From positions 1-64,000 of the forward strand of contig JAVBKW010000005.1 of the NCBI GenBank assembly GCA_031553855.1: a stretch of 64,000 bases of DNA, written 5' to 3'. The notes under the pieces were generated by a model. The model saw only the letters and a program-made list of their open reading frames with translations, was not told where the DNA came from and did not search any database. Below, one piece after another: positions 53,668 through 63,033 of this stretch. This DNA comes from RACS-047 sp031553855 (GTDB taxonomy: Bacteria > Bacillota > Clostridia > Christensenellales > Pumilibacteraceae). A program made the translations under genes and the position numbers. The stretch's first letter is position 1. Every line of letters starts with the position of its first letter.

Positions 53668-54956
53668 TAATCGATATAGTCTTTAAGCTTTTTGCTTCTT
53701 GAGGGGTGGCGCAGCTTTCTGAGCGCCTTTGCCTCGATCTGCCTTATACGCTCGCGCGTTACCCCGAATTCCTTGCCTACTTCCTCTAACGTCCTGGGGT
53801 GGCCGTCGTCGATGCCGTAGCGCAGCCGCAGCACCATTTCCTCGCGCGGGGTGAGCGTGTCTAAAATAGAGAGGAGCTGCTCTTTTAAGAGCGTGAACGC
53901 GGCAACGTCCTGGGGCGCGGTGGCGTTAGAATCCTCGATAAAGTCGCCTAAATGCGAATCCTCTTCCTCGCCTATCGGAGTTTCGAGCGACACGGGGTCG
54001 AGCGCGATACGCTGTATCTCGCGGACGCGTTCTTCGGGTATGCCCATTTCCTTGCTGATTTCCTCAGGGGTGGGGTCGCGCCCGTATTCCTGAACTAGCA
54101 GCCTTGTGACGCGTATGAGCTTGTTTATAGTTTCGACCATATGAACGGGGATCCTTATAGTCCTTGCCTGATCAGCAATGGCCCTTGTGATAGCCTGACG
54201 TATCCACCACGTGGCGTAGGTGGAAAAGCGGAAGCCTTTTGTGTAGTCGAATTTATCGACGGCTTTCATAAGCCCGAGGTTTCCTTCCTGGATAAGGTCT
54301 AAAAACAACATCCCCCTGCCTACGTAACGCTTGGCTATAGACACTACCAGCCTTAAATTTGCCTCGCTTAAGCGTTCCTTTGCGTATTGGTCGCCCGCCG
54401 CCATACGCTGGGCAAGCTCTATCTCCTCTTCCATAGAAAGGAGCGGGACTTTGCCGATATCCTTTAAATAGACCTTTACGGGGTCGTCGATATTGATATC
54501 GCCGGAAATAAGACGCTCAATGGAATCGTCCTTGTTGAGGTCGATCTGCGTGTTGATGATTTCTACGTTGTTTTCGGCCAGTATCTTGAATACTTCTTCC
54601 ATCTGGTCGGCGTTCGCTTCGCATTCGACAGCCAGCTTTTCGCCGACCTCGTCGTAGGAAATGTGACCGCGCGTCTTACCGATATTGATAAGCCGCCTGA
54701 TCTCTTTCTGGATTTTTTCCGTAAGCTCCACGCTCTTTCCCGTACCCTTATTGACGGGAATATTATGCTGCTCTAAAACCTTGAAAACCTCCTCCATCTG
54801 AACGGCGTCGGCACGGCATTCGTCGGATATCTTTTTTGTAAGCTCCGCCATAGTGATGTGCCCTTTTCTCGTACCGTCTTCAATAAGCTTTTTGACGGCC
54901 TTTTCTACTTCGGGAGTGAAAATACTGTTTTTCTTTTCGTTCTTTTTTTCTTTCAC
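53667..54956 (-). CDS. rpoD: primary RNA polymerase sigma factor with duplicated region 1.1
   Basis: A 429-residue housekeeping sigma factor (GTG start with AAGGAAG upstream). Regions 2 (FLDLIQEGNLGLMKAVDKFD; FSTYATWWIRQAITRAI), 3 (GRDPTPEEISKEMG) and 4 (RTLEEVGKEFGVTRERIRQI) are canonical. The N-terminus is unusual: residues ~17-68 and ~82-133 are two copies of the sigma-1.1 fold, sharing about 22 of 52 aligned residues including QMEEVFK in both. Region 1.1 normally occurs once and blocks DNA binding by free sigma. It follows dnaG in the classical macromolecular-synthesis operon order. Confidence 0.95.
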   Translation of the reverse strand: MKEKKNEKKNSIFTPEVEKAVKKLIEDGTRKGHITMAELTKKISDECRADAVQMEEVFKVLEQHNIPVNKGTGKSVELTEKIQKEIRRLINIGKTRGHISYDEVGEKLAVECEANADQMEEVFKILAENNVEIINTQIDLNKDDSIERLISGDINIDDPVKVYLKDIGKVPLLSMEEEIELAQRMAAGDQYAKERLSEANLRLVVSIAKRYVGRGMLFLDLIQEGNLGLMKAVDKFDYTKGFRFSTYATWWIRQAITRAIADQARTIRIPVHMVETINKLIRVTRLLVQEYGRDPTPEEISKEMGIPEERVREIQRIALDPVSLETPIGEEEDSHLGDFIEDSNATAPQDVAAFTLLKEQLLSILDTLTPREEMVLRLRYGIDDGHPRTLEEVGKEFGVTRERIRQIEAKALRKLRHPSRSKKLKDYID

Positions 54957-55113
54957 GTTTTTTTACTTCCTTTCCGCCTTTTTTCGTGGGTGTGCTTCTT
55001 TTGAAATAACGAGGGCGATCGTTATCTAAAATCCTTTGGTGCAGCTGGCTTTTCTAAGCTAAAGATGTCTTATATGGTCAGGTGAATTAAAAAGGGTTTA
55101 TAAAAGTTGCGGA

Positions 55114-56925
55114 CTAATCATCGAGCGTTCCGTCTCGCAGAGATTTTAGCTTATAGTCGATGTTTTTAACTTCTTTCAAAAGAGAAATATTTTTCGTCTG
55201 CGAAAATTCTTCAACTAATCGGCTCTTTTGCTTTTCTAAAGCTTCCATTTTGAGCGTAGTAACGCAGTTTTTATATTTCTCGGCGTTGTCGCCTGCTAAA
55301 AACTCGTAATAAAGTATCTCGTTGAGCTTGTCCTTATATTCCTCGCCGTACCTGCTGTACACGGATCTGACTGTATTTACGCCCCCGGTTTTACAAATGA
55401 TGAAAAACTGGGCAAGACCGGCATAGAAATCATCGGCAAGCAAACTTACAAAATCCTCGGAATAATCTATGTACGGGCAGAAATTTGCCAAAGCCGCCAA
55501 AATAAAAATTTTTGCTTTTTCGGTTTTATTCTGCTGCGCGCTCTGCGGCCTTATTACTATAACCGGTTCCGCCGCCGGTTTTACATCTGTGATATCGGCC
55601 TGTGCAAGCAATGCGGACATCGAATAATTTGTGAGCTTTTGGACGATTTTGATGTAATCCTCGCGCTCAACCGGATTTTCAAGGCTTTTTATGACTTTTA
55701 CGGCCTCGACCGCAAACTTCGACTTTTGCTCGGAGTCTGAAAAGTCATATTGATTTTTTAGAGTGTCTATCTTGAACGCAGGTAAGGTTTTAGCCTCGTC
55801 GAGCAGCTTTTGATATGCGTCTTTGCCCTGTTTTTTGATAACGTCGTCGGGGTCTAAGCCCTCGGGCAGCGTTACTACCCTGACGGACAACCCCGCCTCC
55901 GCTAAAATATCTAAGCCGCGCATAGTCGCTTTTTGACCGGCGGTGTCGCCGTCGTAGCTTATATAGATACGGCTGCAATAGTTTTTAAGCTGTTTTGCCT
56001 GACTGAAAGTGAGCGCGGTGCCCATAGAGGCGACGGCCGTATCAAAGCCCGCCTTGTGCAGCGCGATAACGTCCATATAGCCCTCGCACATAATGATGTA
56101 TTCGATCTTCCTGTCTTTCAGCTTTTTGCCTTTTAAAAGGTTTATGCCGAAAATATTTTTAGATTTATCGAAAATGAGCGTTTGTGAGGAGTTTCTGTAT
56201 TTGGCAAAATCGGGGTTTGGCTTAAGCGTTCTGCCGCCGAATGCCACGACCTCCTTAAAGCCGTTTATAATGGGGATTATAAGCCTGTCGTAAAAAACGT
56301 CATAATATCCGTTTGCTCCGTTTTCTACAAGCCCCGCATCCTTCATTTCCGGCTCGGTGTAGCCTAAAGCTTTCAAATGCTCGATAATCTCGCTGCCGTT
56401 TAGTGAAAAGCCGAGGCCGAACTTGACGGCAAGAGCCTTATCCACGCCCCTGTTTTTAAGGTACTCCGATGCAGCCGGAGATTTGCCGCTTATTAAATTA
56501 TCGTGATAGTGCTTTGCCGCCTCGCGCATAAGCGCGTACAGCCTTTCGCGTTTTTGAACGAACTCGCCCTCGTCCTTTTTGATAAATTTGAATTCGGGCA
56601 TTTCAAGCCCCGCATCTTTAGCTAAAATCTTGGCGGCGTCGATCGTTTCGACGCTTTCCATTTTTTTAACGAACGTGAGAGCGTTTCCGCTTTCCTTGCA
56701 GCCGAAACAATGATAGAGCTGTTTTGAGTCCGACACAGAAAACGACGGCGTTTTTTCAAGGTGAAACGGGCAGCAGCCCCAATAGGTGTTGCCCTTTTTC
56801 TGAAGCGGCACATAAGCGGAAATCACCTTGACCAGATCGGTTTTGGCGAGTAATTCGTCGTACCATTCAGAAATTTTTCCCTTGTTATCCTCGTTTGCTA
56901 TATGCCTGACTCCTAAAAAATTCAA
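55114..56925 (-). CDS. dnaG: DNA primase
   Basis: A ~600-residue DnaG. The N-terminal zinc finger has CPFHLEKTPSF and YHCFGCKESG; the RNA polymerase core and Toprim domain have YIIMCEGYMDVIALHKAG and YISYDGDTAGQ; the C-terminal part is the DnaB-binding region. There is no ATG before the conserved GKISEWYDELLAKTDLV segment; the frame starts at a TTG (56925), and AGGAG lies inside this extension, so the true start may be a few codons later at a rare codon. Makes RNA primers at the replication fork. Confidence 0.94.
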   Translation of the reverse strand: MNFLGVRHIANEDNKGKISEWYDELLAKTDLVKVISAYVPLQKKGNTYWGCCPFHLEKTPSFSVSDSKQLYHCFGCKESGNALTFVKKMESVETIDAAKILAKDAGLEMPEFKFIKKDEGEFVQKRERLYALMREAAKHYHDNLISGKSPAASEYLKNRGVDKALAVKFGLGFSLNGSEIIEHLKALGYTEPEMKDAGLVENGANGYYDVFYDRLIIPIINGFKEVVAFGGRTLKPNPDFAKYRNSSQTLIFDKSKNIFGINLLKGKKLKDRKIEYIIMCEGYMDVIALHKAGFDTAVASMGTALTFSQAKQLKNYCSRIYISYDGDTAGQKATMRGLDILAEAGLSVRVVTLPEGLDPDDVIKKQGKDAYQKLLDEAKTLPAFKIDTLKNQYDFSDSEQKSKFAVEAVKVIKSLENPVEREDYIKIVQKLTNYSMSALLAQADITDVKPAAEPVIVIRPQSAQQNKTEKAKIFILAALANFCPYIDYSEDFVSLLADDFYAGLAQFFIICKTGGVNTVRSVYSRYGEEYKDKLNEILYYEFLAGDNAEKYKNCVTTLKMEALEKQKSRLVEEFSQTKNISLLKEVKNIDYKLKSLRDGTLDD

Positions 56926-56961
56926 TTCGTTCCGAAATACTTTTCGAGCGCGCTTTTTCTC

Positions 56962-57954
56962 TTACAGCTTTGTCCAGTTTTTCGGCACGCAGATGTCCTG
57001 AAAGGTTTTTACGGCGAATTGGTCGCTCATAGTTGCGATATAGTCGCAGACTATCTGACTGTCTTTAACCGAACAATCCCTATAAAGCTTGGGCACCTTT
57101 TCAATATCTTCCAAAAAGTAGCGGTACAAAAATTTTATCATATCGATAGCCTTGGATTCTTCGGATTTTGCCGCCTTGGAAAGATAGACCCTTTCAAACA
57201 TAAACTGGCGCAGCTCGTTTATAAGCACGATAAATTCGTCCGACGGGCTGACTTTAGGCTTATTATAGCTGCTGGCGATTATGTCCAAAATCATACTGTT
57301 GATACGCAAGGCGGGTTTTGTGCCGAAAGCGTCGATGAATTTTTTCGGAATATCGCTCTCGGAGAGCACTCCGCCGCGTATCGCGTCGTCGATATCGTGG
57401 TTTATGTAGGCGACGCGGTCGCTCCAGGCAACAACCTTGCCCTCAAGCGTGGCGGGATTGCCTTTTGACGTGTGGTTTAAAATGCCGTCGCGCACTTCAT
57501 AGGTTAGGTTCATGCCCTTGCCGTCGTATTCGATAACGTCGACTATCCTAAGAGACTGCTCGTTATGCTCAAAATGCGTAAACGACTGCAGCGCCCTTTC
57601 CCCGCCGTGCCCGTAAGGCGTATGGCCTAAATCGTGCCCTAAAGCTATCGCTTCGGTGAGGTCCTCGTTAAGGCGCAGCGCTCTTGATATTGTGCGCGCT
57701 ATCTGACTGACTTCGAGAGTGTGGGTAAGCCTTGTACGGTAGTGGTCGCCCTCGGGCGAGAGAAAAACCTGCGTCTTGTGTTTTAATCTTCTAAACGCCT
57801 TGCAATGCAGTATCCTGTCTCTGTCGCGCTGGAATTCCGTTCTCAAACCGTCGTTCTCTATCTCTGCGCGCCGCCCTTTTGATTGAACGGACTTGCACGC
57901 AAATTCAGACAAAAACTGTTCTTCAAACCTTAAAGTATGCTCAACATAGTCCAT
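56962..57954 (-). CDS. dgt: deoxyguanosine triphosphate triphosphohydrolase-like protein
   Basis: A 330-residue HD-domain dNTPase: RLKHKTQVF, then HTLEVSQIARTISRAL, and the HD pair in ALGHDLGHTPYGHGG; SDRVAYINHDIDDA completes the metal site. It splits dNTPs to deoxynucleoside and triphosphate. It lies 36 bp upstream of dnaG, the usual clostridial position. Confidence 0.92.
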   Translation of the reverse strand: MDYVEHTLRFEEQFLSEFACKSVQSKGRRAEIENDGLRTEFQRDRDRILHCKAFRRLKHKTQVFLSPEGDHYRTRLTHTLEVSQIARTISRALRLNEDLTEAIALGHDLGHTPYGHGGERALQSFTHFEHNEQSLRIVDVIEYDGKGMNLTYEVRDGILNHTSKGNPATLEGKVVAWSDRVAYINHDIDDAIRGGVLSESDIPKKFIDAFGTKPALRINSMILDIIASSYNKPKVSPSDEFIVLINELRQFMFERVYLSKAAKSEESKAIDMIKFLYRYFLEDIEKVPKLYRDCSVKDSQIVCDYIATMSDQFAVKTFQDICVPKNWTKL

Positions 57955-57981
57955 AAATACCGCCCCTTTTTAAGACCGCTA

Positions 57982-58012
57982 AAGGACGGCGCGCATTTTT
58001 GCGCCGTCCCTT
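57982..58012 (-). terminator. terminator after ppdK
   Basis: AAGGACGGCGC (57982-57992) pairs with GCGCCGTCCCTT (58001-58012) around an A/T-rich loop. It lies in the 184-bp gap between ppdK and dgt; the remainder of the gap has no gene. Confidence 0.65.
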
Positions 58013-58138
58013 GCGATATTATCTTGTTAAAAATATCCCCAAAAATCCATTTTCACCTCATAAGATGAAAGTCTAAAATCCTAAAAAGCAAGGATGCCTC
58101 CAACCCGGCGTGTTTTTCAAGCCTGCGCTAAGAGTTCC

Positions 58139-60769
58139 TTATTTACGGGGATTCTTGATGTTGGCCTGCGCCGCAGCAAGCCTTGCGATAGGCACGCGGT
58201 AGGGCGAGCAGGAAACATAGGATAGCCCTGCGTTATGGCAGAAATCTACCGACGCGGGGTCGCCGCCGTGTTCGCCGCAGATGCCGAGCTTAATGTCGGG
58301 GCGGACTGATTTACCCTTTTCAACAGCCATTTTGATAAGCTGGCCTACGCCCTCAAAGTCCACCTTAGCAAACGGATCGGACTCGAAAATCTTCTTGGTG
58401 TAATAATCGTCTAAGAATTTGCCCGCGTCGTCACGGCTGAAACCGAACGTCATCTGCGTTAAATCGTTTGTTCCGAACGAGAAGAACTCGGCCTCGGCGG
58501 CTATTTTATCGGCAGTCAGAGCGGCTCTGGGAACTTCGATCATCGTTCCGACCATATACTTCATCTTAACGCCGGACGCCTTGATGATCGCATCCGCCGT
58601 CTCAACAACGATGTTCTTAACGAATTTCAATTCCTTGATATCGCCTACAAGCGGGATCATGATTTCGGGAACGATATCGTATTTCTTTTCCTTGTTGACC
58701 TCGATTGCGGCCTCGATAACCGCTCTCGTCTGCATTTCGGCAATTTCCGGATATGTGACGGCCAAACGGCAGCCGCGGTGTCCGAGCATCGGGTTAAACT
58801 CGTGCAGGCCCTCTATAGTTGCCTTTAATTCTTCAAATTCAAGGCCTAATTCACTGGCAAGAGCCTTTATTTCGTCGTCGGTATGGGGTACAAATTCATG
58901 CAGGGGCGGGTCGAGGAAACGGATTGTGGCAGGTTTTCCCTCAAGCGCTTCATACATTCCCTTAAAGTCTTTTTTCTGCATGGGAAGCAGTTTTGCCAAT
59001 GCTTTTTTGCGGTCCTCAACAGTTTTTGCAACGATCATTTCGCGCATAGGCATAATTCTGTCGGCTTCAAAGAACATATGCTCTGTTCTTGTAAGGCCTA
59101 TTCCCTCTGCGCCCAGCTCGACTGCCTTTTTGGTGTCGGCGGGATTGTCGGCGTTCGTGCGGACTTTTAACGCCTTGTATTTATCTGCCCACGCCATTAT
59201 CGTGCCGAAATCGCCCGAAACGGACGCGTCTTCAGTTTTGATAGCCTCGCCGTATACGTTACCGGTTGACCCGTCAAGCGAGAGATAATCATTTTCGGTA
59301 TACTTTTTGCCGCCGATAATTAAAACTTTCTTTTCTTCATCGACTGTGATATCGGAAACTCCGGCAACACAGCATGTGCCCATACCGCGCGCAACTACCG
59401 CTGCGTGGCTGGTCATACCGCCGCGCGCAGTCATAATACCTTGCGAGGCGTACATACCCTCGATATCCTCGGGGCTGGTTTCAAGGCGGACAAGTACAAC
59501 TTTTTCGCCTTTCTTTGCCCTTTCAACGGCAGCCTCGGCCGTAAATACGACCTTACCGCAAGCGGCTCCGGGAGATGCGGGCAAGCCTTTAGCTATAACC
59601 TTCGCGCTCTTTAACGCTTTTCCTTCAAACTGGGGATGCAGGAGCGCGTCCAAAGATTTGGGCTCTATCATAGAAATTGCTTTCTTTTCGTCGATCATAC
59701 CTTCTTTAACAAGGTCGACAGCTATCTTAAGAGCGGCTTTTGCCGTACGCTTTCCGTTACGGGTCTGGAGCATATAGAGCTTGCCCTCTTCGATGGTGAA
59801 CTCCATATCCTGCATATCTTTATAATGCTTTTCAAGCTTTTGTGTGATCTTAACGAACTCGTCGAAAAGCTCGGGGTTCTGCGCTTTAAGCTCGTCTATC
59901 GATTTAGGGGTGCGGATGCCGGCAACGACGTCCTCGCCCTGAGCGTTCATAAGGTATTCGCCGTAGAGCTTGTTTTCGCCGGTCGAGGGGTTACGCGTGA
60001 ACGCGACGCCCGTGCCGGAGGTTTCGCCCTTGTTACCAAAAACCATCGACTGGATGTTTACGGCCGTTCCCCAGTTGTAGGGAATGTCGTTCATACGGCG
60101 GTAGGTGTTGGCGCGGGGGTTGTCCCACGAACGGAAAACCGCTTTAGTAGCTTCTAAAAGCTGAACTTTAGGGTCTTGGGGGAACTCTACGCCCTGATTC
60201 TTTTTGTAGTTATCTTTGAAGAGCTTAACGATTTCCTTGAGATCGTCGGCCGTTAAATCGGTGTCGCCCTTATAATGCTTCTTTTCTTTGATTTCGTCGA
60301 GAATTCTTTCGTAAACAGTTTTGTCCTGCTCCATAACGACGTCGGAGAACATCTGGATAAAACGTCTGTAAGAGTCGTAGGCAAAACGCGCGTTGCCGGT
60401 TTTTGTTGCAAGGCCGACTACGGAATTATCGTTTAACCCGAGGTTTAAAATAGTGTCCATCATGCCGGGCATCGACGCTCTTGAGCCGCTGCGCACCGAT
60501 ACAAGGAGCGGATCTGCTATATCGCCGAATTTTTTGCCCATTTTCTTTTCTAAGCGGGCAAGGCAGTCAAATATCTGGTTTTCGATTTCTTTATCTATTT
60601 TCTTGCCGTCGTCATAGTACTTAGTGCAAGCTTCAGTGGTAACCGTGAATCCCGGAGGGACAGGCAGGCCTAAGTTAGTCATACCGGCCAGGTTTGCGCC
60701 CTTGCCGCCGAGCAATTCGCGATCTTTCTCATTGCCCTCTTCAAACATAAATACATACTTTTTTGACAT
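58139..60769 (-). CDS. ppdK: pyruvate, phosphate dikinase
   Basis: An 876-residue PPDK, interconverting pyruvate + ATP + Pi and PEP + AMP + PPi. The ATP-grasp domain starts KYVFMFEEGNEKDRELLGGK; the swivelling phospho-His domain has GGMTSHAAVVARG with H455; the PEP-binding barrel ends with GICGEHGGDPASVDFC. The start at 60769 (AAAGGAG just upstream) matches the family; an upstream extension to 60838 would run through the promoter. In anaerobes it often serves PPi-linked glycolysis. Monocistronic with own promoter and terminator. Confidence 0.96.
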   Translation of the reverse strand: MSKKYVFMFEEGNEKDRELLGGKGANLAGMTNLGLPVPPGFTVTTEACTKYYDDGKKIDKEIENQIFDCLARLEKKMGKKFGDIADPLLVSVRSGSRASMPGMMDTILNLGLNDNSVVGLATKTGNARFAYDSYRRFIQMFSDVVMEQDKTVYERILDEIKEKKHYKGDTDLTADDLKEIVKLFKDNYKKNQGVEFPQDPKVQLLEATKAVFRSWDNPRANTYRRMNDIPYNWGTAVNIQSMVFGNKGETSGTGVAFTRNPSTGENKLYGEYLMNAQGEDVVAGIRTPKSIDELKAQNPELFDEFVKITQKLEKHYKDMQDMEFTIEEGKLYMLQTRNGKRTAKAALKIAVDLVKEGMIDEKKAISMIEPKSLDALLHPQFEGKALKSAKVIAKGLPASPGAACGKVVFTAEAAVERAKKGEKVVLVRLETSPEDIEGMYASQGIMTARGGMTSHAAVVARGMGTCCVAGVSDITVDEEKKVLIIGGKKYTENDYLSLDGSTGNVYGEAIKTEDASVSGDFGTIMAWADKYKALKVRTNADNPADTKKAVELGAEGIGLTRTEHMFFEADRIMPMREMIVAKTVEDRKKALAKLLPMQKKDFKGMYEALEGKPATIRFLDPPLHEFVPHTDDEIKALASELGLEFEELKATIEGLHEFNPMLGHRGCRLAVTYPEIAEMQTRAVIEAAIEVNKEKKYDIVPEIMIPLVGDIKELKFVKNIVVETADAIIKASGVKMKYMVGTMIEVPRAALTADKIAAEAEFFSFGTNDLTQMTFGFSRDDAGKFLDDYYTKKIFESDPFAKVDFEGVGQLIKMAVEKGKSVRPDIKLGICGEHGGDPASVDFCHNAGLSYVSCSPYRVPIARLAAAQANIKNPRK

Positions 60770-60809
60770 AAAAATCTCCTTTGGATATTTATTACAATAT
60801 ATCTTTGCA

Positions 60810-60838
60810 ATTATAGCATACACGATAAAAAAAATCAA
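60810..60838 (-). promoter_or_regulatory. promoter of ppdK
   Basis: On the minus strand TTGATT (60838-60833) and TATAAT (60815-60810) with a 17-bp spacer, about 40 bases before the start. Confidence 0.65.
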
Positions 60839-60938
60839 ACATTTTTCGGGAATGAATGAAAGTGTTTGAGTCTTAAAATTTCATTTTTCCGGGTATAAAC
60901 GGTCACCATTACGGGACAAAAAGCAGAGTTCACGCTGC

Positions 60939-60982
60939 GCGGCTTAAAAAGCCGCTTTTAAAAGTGTGCAGCACTTTTAAAG
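60939..60982. terminator. two consecutive hairpins downstream of recO
   Basis: GCGGCTT-AAA-AAGCCGC (60939-60955) and a second stem CTTTTAAAAGTG with CACTTTTAAAG (60955-60982). They lie after the recO stop (61060) on the minus strand, so they probably end the era-yqzL-recO transcript. The 60770-61059 gap holds only these and the ppdK promoter. Confidence 0.5.
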
Positions 60983-61059
60983 TTAAGTGAACATAAAAAG
61001 GTAAAAAGACGGTCTTTTGACTTCTATTCAAATATATAGCCGCTGAATTTATTCATCAA

Positions 61060-61614
61060 TTACAGCAGCTTAAGCGAATTGAGCTTGCAGGAAAAGCTGC
61101 TCTCGATTTTGCGCGCCAGTTTTTTTATGTCCGCCATCTGGGCTTCTTTAGCGGATGGAACAAAATTATCGGCGATGAAGCCTCCCGAGCTTAAAAGGCC
61201 TGTTAAAAATTCAGCGCAGGCCTGAAGCGGGGGCGTATCCTTATACAAAATTTCGCGGTAGGATTTTAAGAGAAAAACGAACAGCGCGGGGTTTGCCTGC
61301 CCGGAGGCTGCGGCGTCGGCGGACTCAAGCATTAGGGATGCGAACGTATAAACGTCATAATCGCGCGCTAAAGCGAAAAGATCCTCTATCTGGACGCAGC
61401 CTGTCACCGTATTCATTCCCCCGCGGCTTACGAGAGTGTACTGGCAGAAGGCGAACTGCTGGGCGCCGAATTTAAGCTTGGCGTTCGGCTTTTTGACGCC
61501 TTTCATAACGGCCGTCATTACTCCGCCCTCAACGGTAAAAAGGCGGACAAGCTTATCGCTTTCGCGGTAGTCCGCCGCCTTTGTAAGTATTGCGGTGTAG
61601 TTTTCCTGTAACAA
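61060..61614 (-). CDS. recO: DNA repair protein RecO, short form
   Basis: A 184-residue RecO. The N-terminal OB-fold (AILTKAADYRESDKLVRLFT, KFGAQQFAFCQYTLVSRGG) and helical domain are recognisable, but the protein is about 55-60 residues shorter than most and lacks the four-Cys zinc finger that normally follows the helical domain start. Role: RecFOR loading of RecA. The position after yqzL and era supports the assignment. Whether the short form is active is open. Confidence 0.82.
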   Translation of the reverse strand: MLQENYTAILTKAADYRESDKLVRLFTVEGGVMTAVMKGVKKPNAKLKFGAQQFAFCQYTLVSRGGMNTVTGCVQIEDLFALARDYDVYTFASLMLESADAAASGQANPALFVFLLKSYREILYKDTPPLQACAEFLTGLLSSGGFIADNFVPSAKEAQMADIKKLARKIESSFSCKLNSLKLL

Positions 61615-61652
61615 TATCTCTCTCCGTTTTTTGGGGCTTTTTTATATATTGG

Positions 61653-61802
61653 TTATCTTAACCTTTCGTCCTCTTCGCGCATAAGGTCTTTATACAGCAT
61701 ATACATTCCCGGCTCGCCGGAATTAACGAACATCTGCCATGCAAGCAGCGCCGAAGATGCCGGTATGCCGCCGCCGAATCCGTTTACATCAAATCCATCC
61801 AT
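61653..61802 (-). CDS. yqzL: YqzL family small protein
   Basis: A 49-residue protein with the YqzL pattern: WQMFVNSGEPGMYMLYK near the middle, then an acidic-basic tail. GGGAGG precedes the ATG. It lies 38 bp upstream of recO and downstream of era, exactly where yqzL sits in Bacillota. Function unknown. Confidence 0.85.
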   Translation of the reverse strand: MDGFDVNGFGGGIPASSALLAWQMFVNSGEPGMYMLYKDLMREEDERLR

Positions 61803-61886
61803 TATCAATACCTCCCTTGCTAGTACTGTTAGTTTGGCATTTGCGGCACAATAATATCCGGTTTTTTAACAATACTGTGATTGGAG

Positions 61887-62021
61887 TTGATTCTGACCGC
61901 AAAAATGCTTGCTTGCAAGGGCATTTTTGCGCCACCGACAAAGGTCCATACCCCGCGCTTTAGCGTAAAAAGGCGCGCCAAAGGCGCGAGGTGCAGGATT
62001 TATCCTGCGGTATGAATACCC
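61887..62021 (+). repeat. multi-hairpin dispersed repeat, copy 4
   Basis: Same orientation as the other three copies, but here between minus-strand core genes (era and yqzL), so it is on the antisense side of their transcript. Third to fifth hairpins are perfect; the second is weakened as in copy 3 (GCGTAA). The 61803-62102 gap holds nothing else. Confidence 0.85.
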
Positions 62022-62102
62022 TTTATTATATTTTAAGGGAAGTATTTTTTAGATAGAAAAATTCGCAGCCTTGCTTTAGGAAACGTGTTGTTCGGCGTTG
62101 CC

Positions 62103-63002
62103 TTAGTTATAGCCAAGGTCCGACAAAACGCTCCTTTTATTGCGCCAGTCCTCGCGCACCTTAACAAAAAGCTTTAAATAAACCTTTAGCGAAAGCAGCC
62201 GCTCAATATCGTGGCGCGCTTTTTCGCCGATGGTTTTCAGCATATCGCCGTCTTTGCCGATAATTATCATCTTATGCGATTCTTTTTCGCAGACGATATC
62301 CATTTCGATAGTCGCAAGCTTGCCCTCGACCGTCATTGACTGGATATACGCGCCTATGCCGTGCGGGATCTCCTCCTGCAAAAACAGCAACGCTTTTTCG
62401 CGGACTATTTCGCAGATCATATACCGTTCGGATTTATCGGTGATATCGTCGGACGGAAAATAAAAATCGCCCTCGGGTAGCTCCTTAACTAAAAACTCTT
62501 TGAGCTTTTCGACGTTGTTTTTACTGCGGCACGACGTCGGGATTATTTCTTTCACCGCCGCCCTCTCCGCGTTAGGGGTAAGAAGCGGCTGAAGCTTTGT
62601 TAAAAGCGGATAAACCCTTTCAAACCCTGTAAGGTCGGTTTTATTGAGCGCGATATATACGGACAAATTTCTTTTTAAAAGCTTTTCGATAAAATTAATA
62701 TCCGAATCCGTCACAGGCTTAGTTGAATCCAGTACGACGACGACCGCGTCCGCGTCGTCTGTAGCCGTTCCTGCCGCCTTGACCATAAATTCGCCCAGCT
62801 TGGATTTAGGCGCGTGAACGCCGGGGGTATCGACAAATATCATTTGGTAATCTTCTGTTGAGAGAATACCTAAGATTTTGTCGCGCGTTGTTTGGGCGCG
62901 CGGCGACACTATCGACACTTTTTCGCCGATAAGCGCGTTCATAAGGCTTGATTTGCCGACGTTCGGCTTTCCTACTATTGCAATAAATCCCGATTTTTTC
63001 AT
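62103..63002 (-). CDS. era: GTPase Era
   Basis: A 299-residue Era. G1 GKPNVGKSSLMN, G3 DTPGVH, G4 NKTD, and a C-terminal KH domain with KMIIIGKDGDMLKTIGEKAR. It binds the 3' end of 16S rRNA and assists small-subunit maturation. Gap to ybeY 31 bp. Confidence 0.96.
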   Translation of the reverse strand: MKKSGFIAIVGKPNVGKSSLMNALIGEKVSIVSPRAQTTRDKILGILSTEDYQMIFVDTPGVHAPKSKLGEFMVKAAGTATDDADAVVVVLDSTKPVTDSDINFIEKLLKRNLSVYIALNKTDLTGFERVYPLLTKLQPLLTPNAERAAVKEIIPTSCRSKNNVEKLKEFLVKELPEGDFYFPSDDITDKSERYMICEIVREKALLFLQEEIPHGIGAYIQSMTVEGKLATIEMDIVCEKESHKMIIIGKDGDMLKTIGEKARHDIERLLSLKVYLKLFVKVREDWRNKRSVLSDLGYN

Positions 63003-63033
63003 TGATGTTTATTATTTTACTCCGATTTAAAGT

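Noticed and set aside
54957..55113. Possible promoter between dnaG and rpoD
   Set aside because: No pair of hexamers with acceptable spacing was found on the minus strand; the gap is left unannotated.
58419..60869. Several long plus-strand frames opposite ppdK
   Set aside because: Antisense shadows of a strongly conserved coding sequence with no ribosome sites and no recognisable products.
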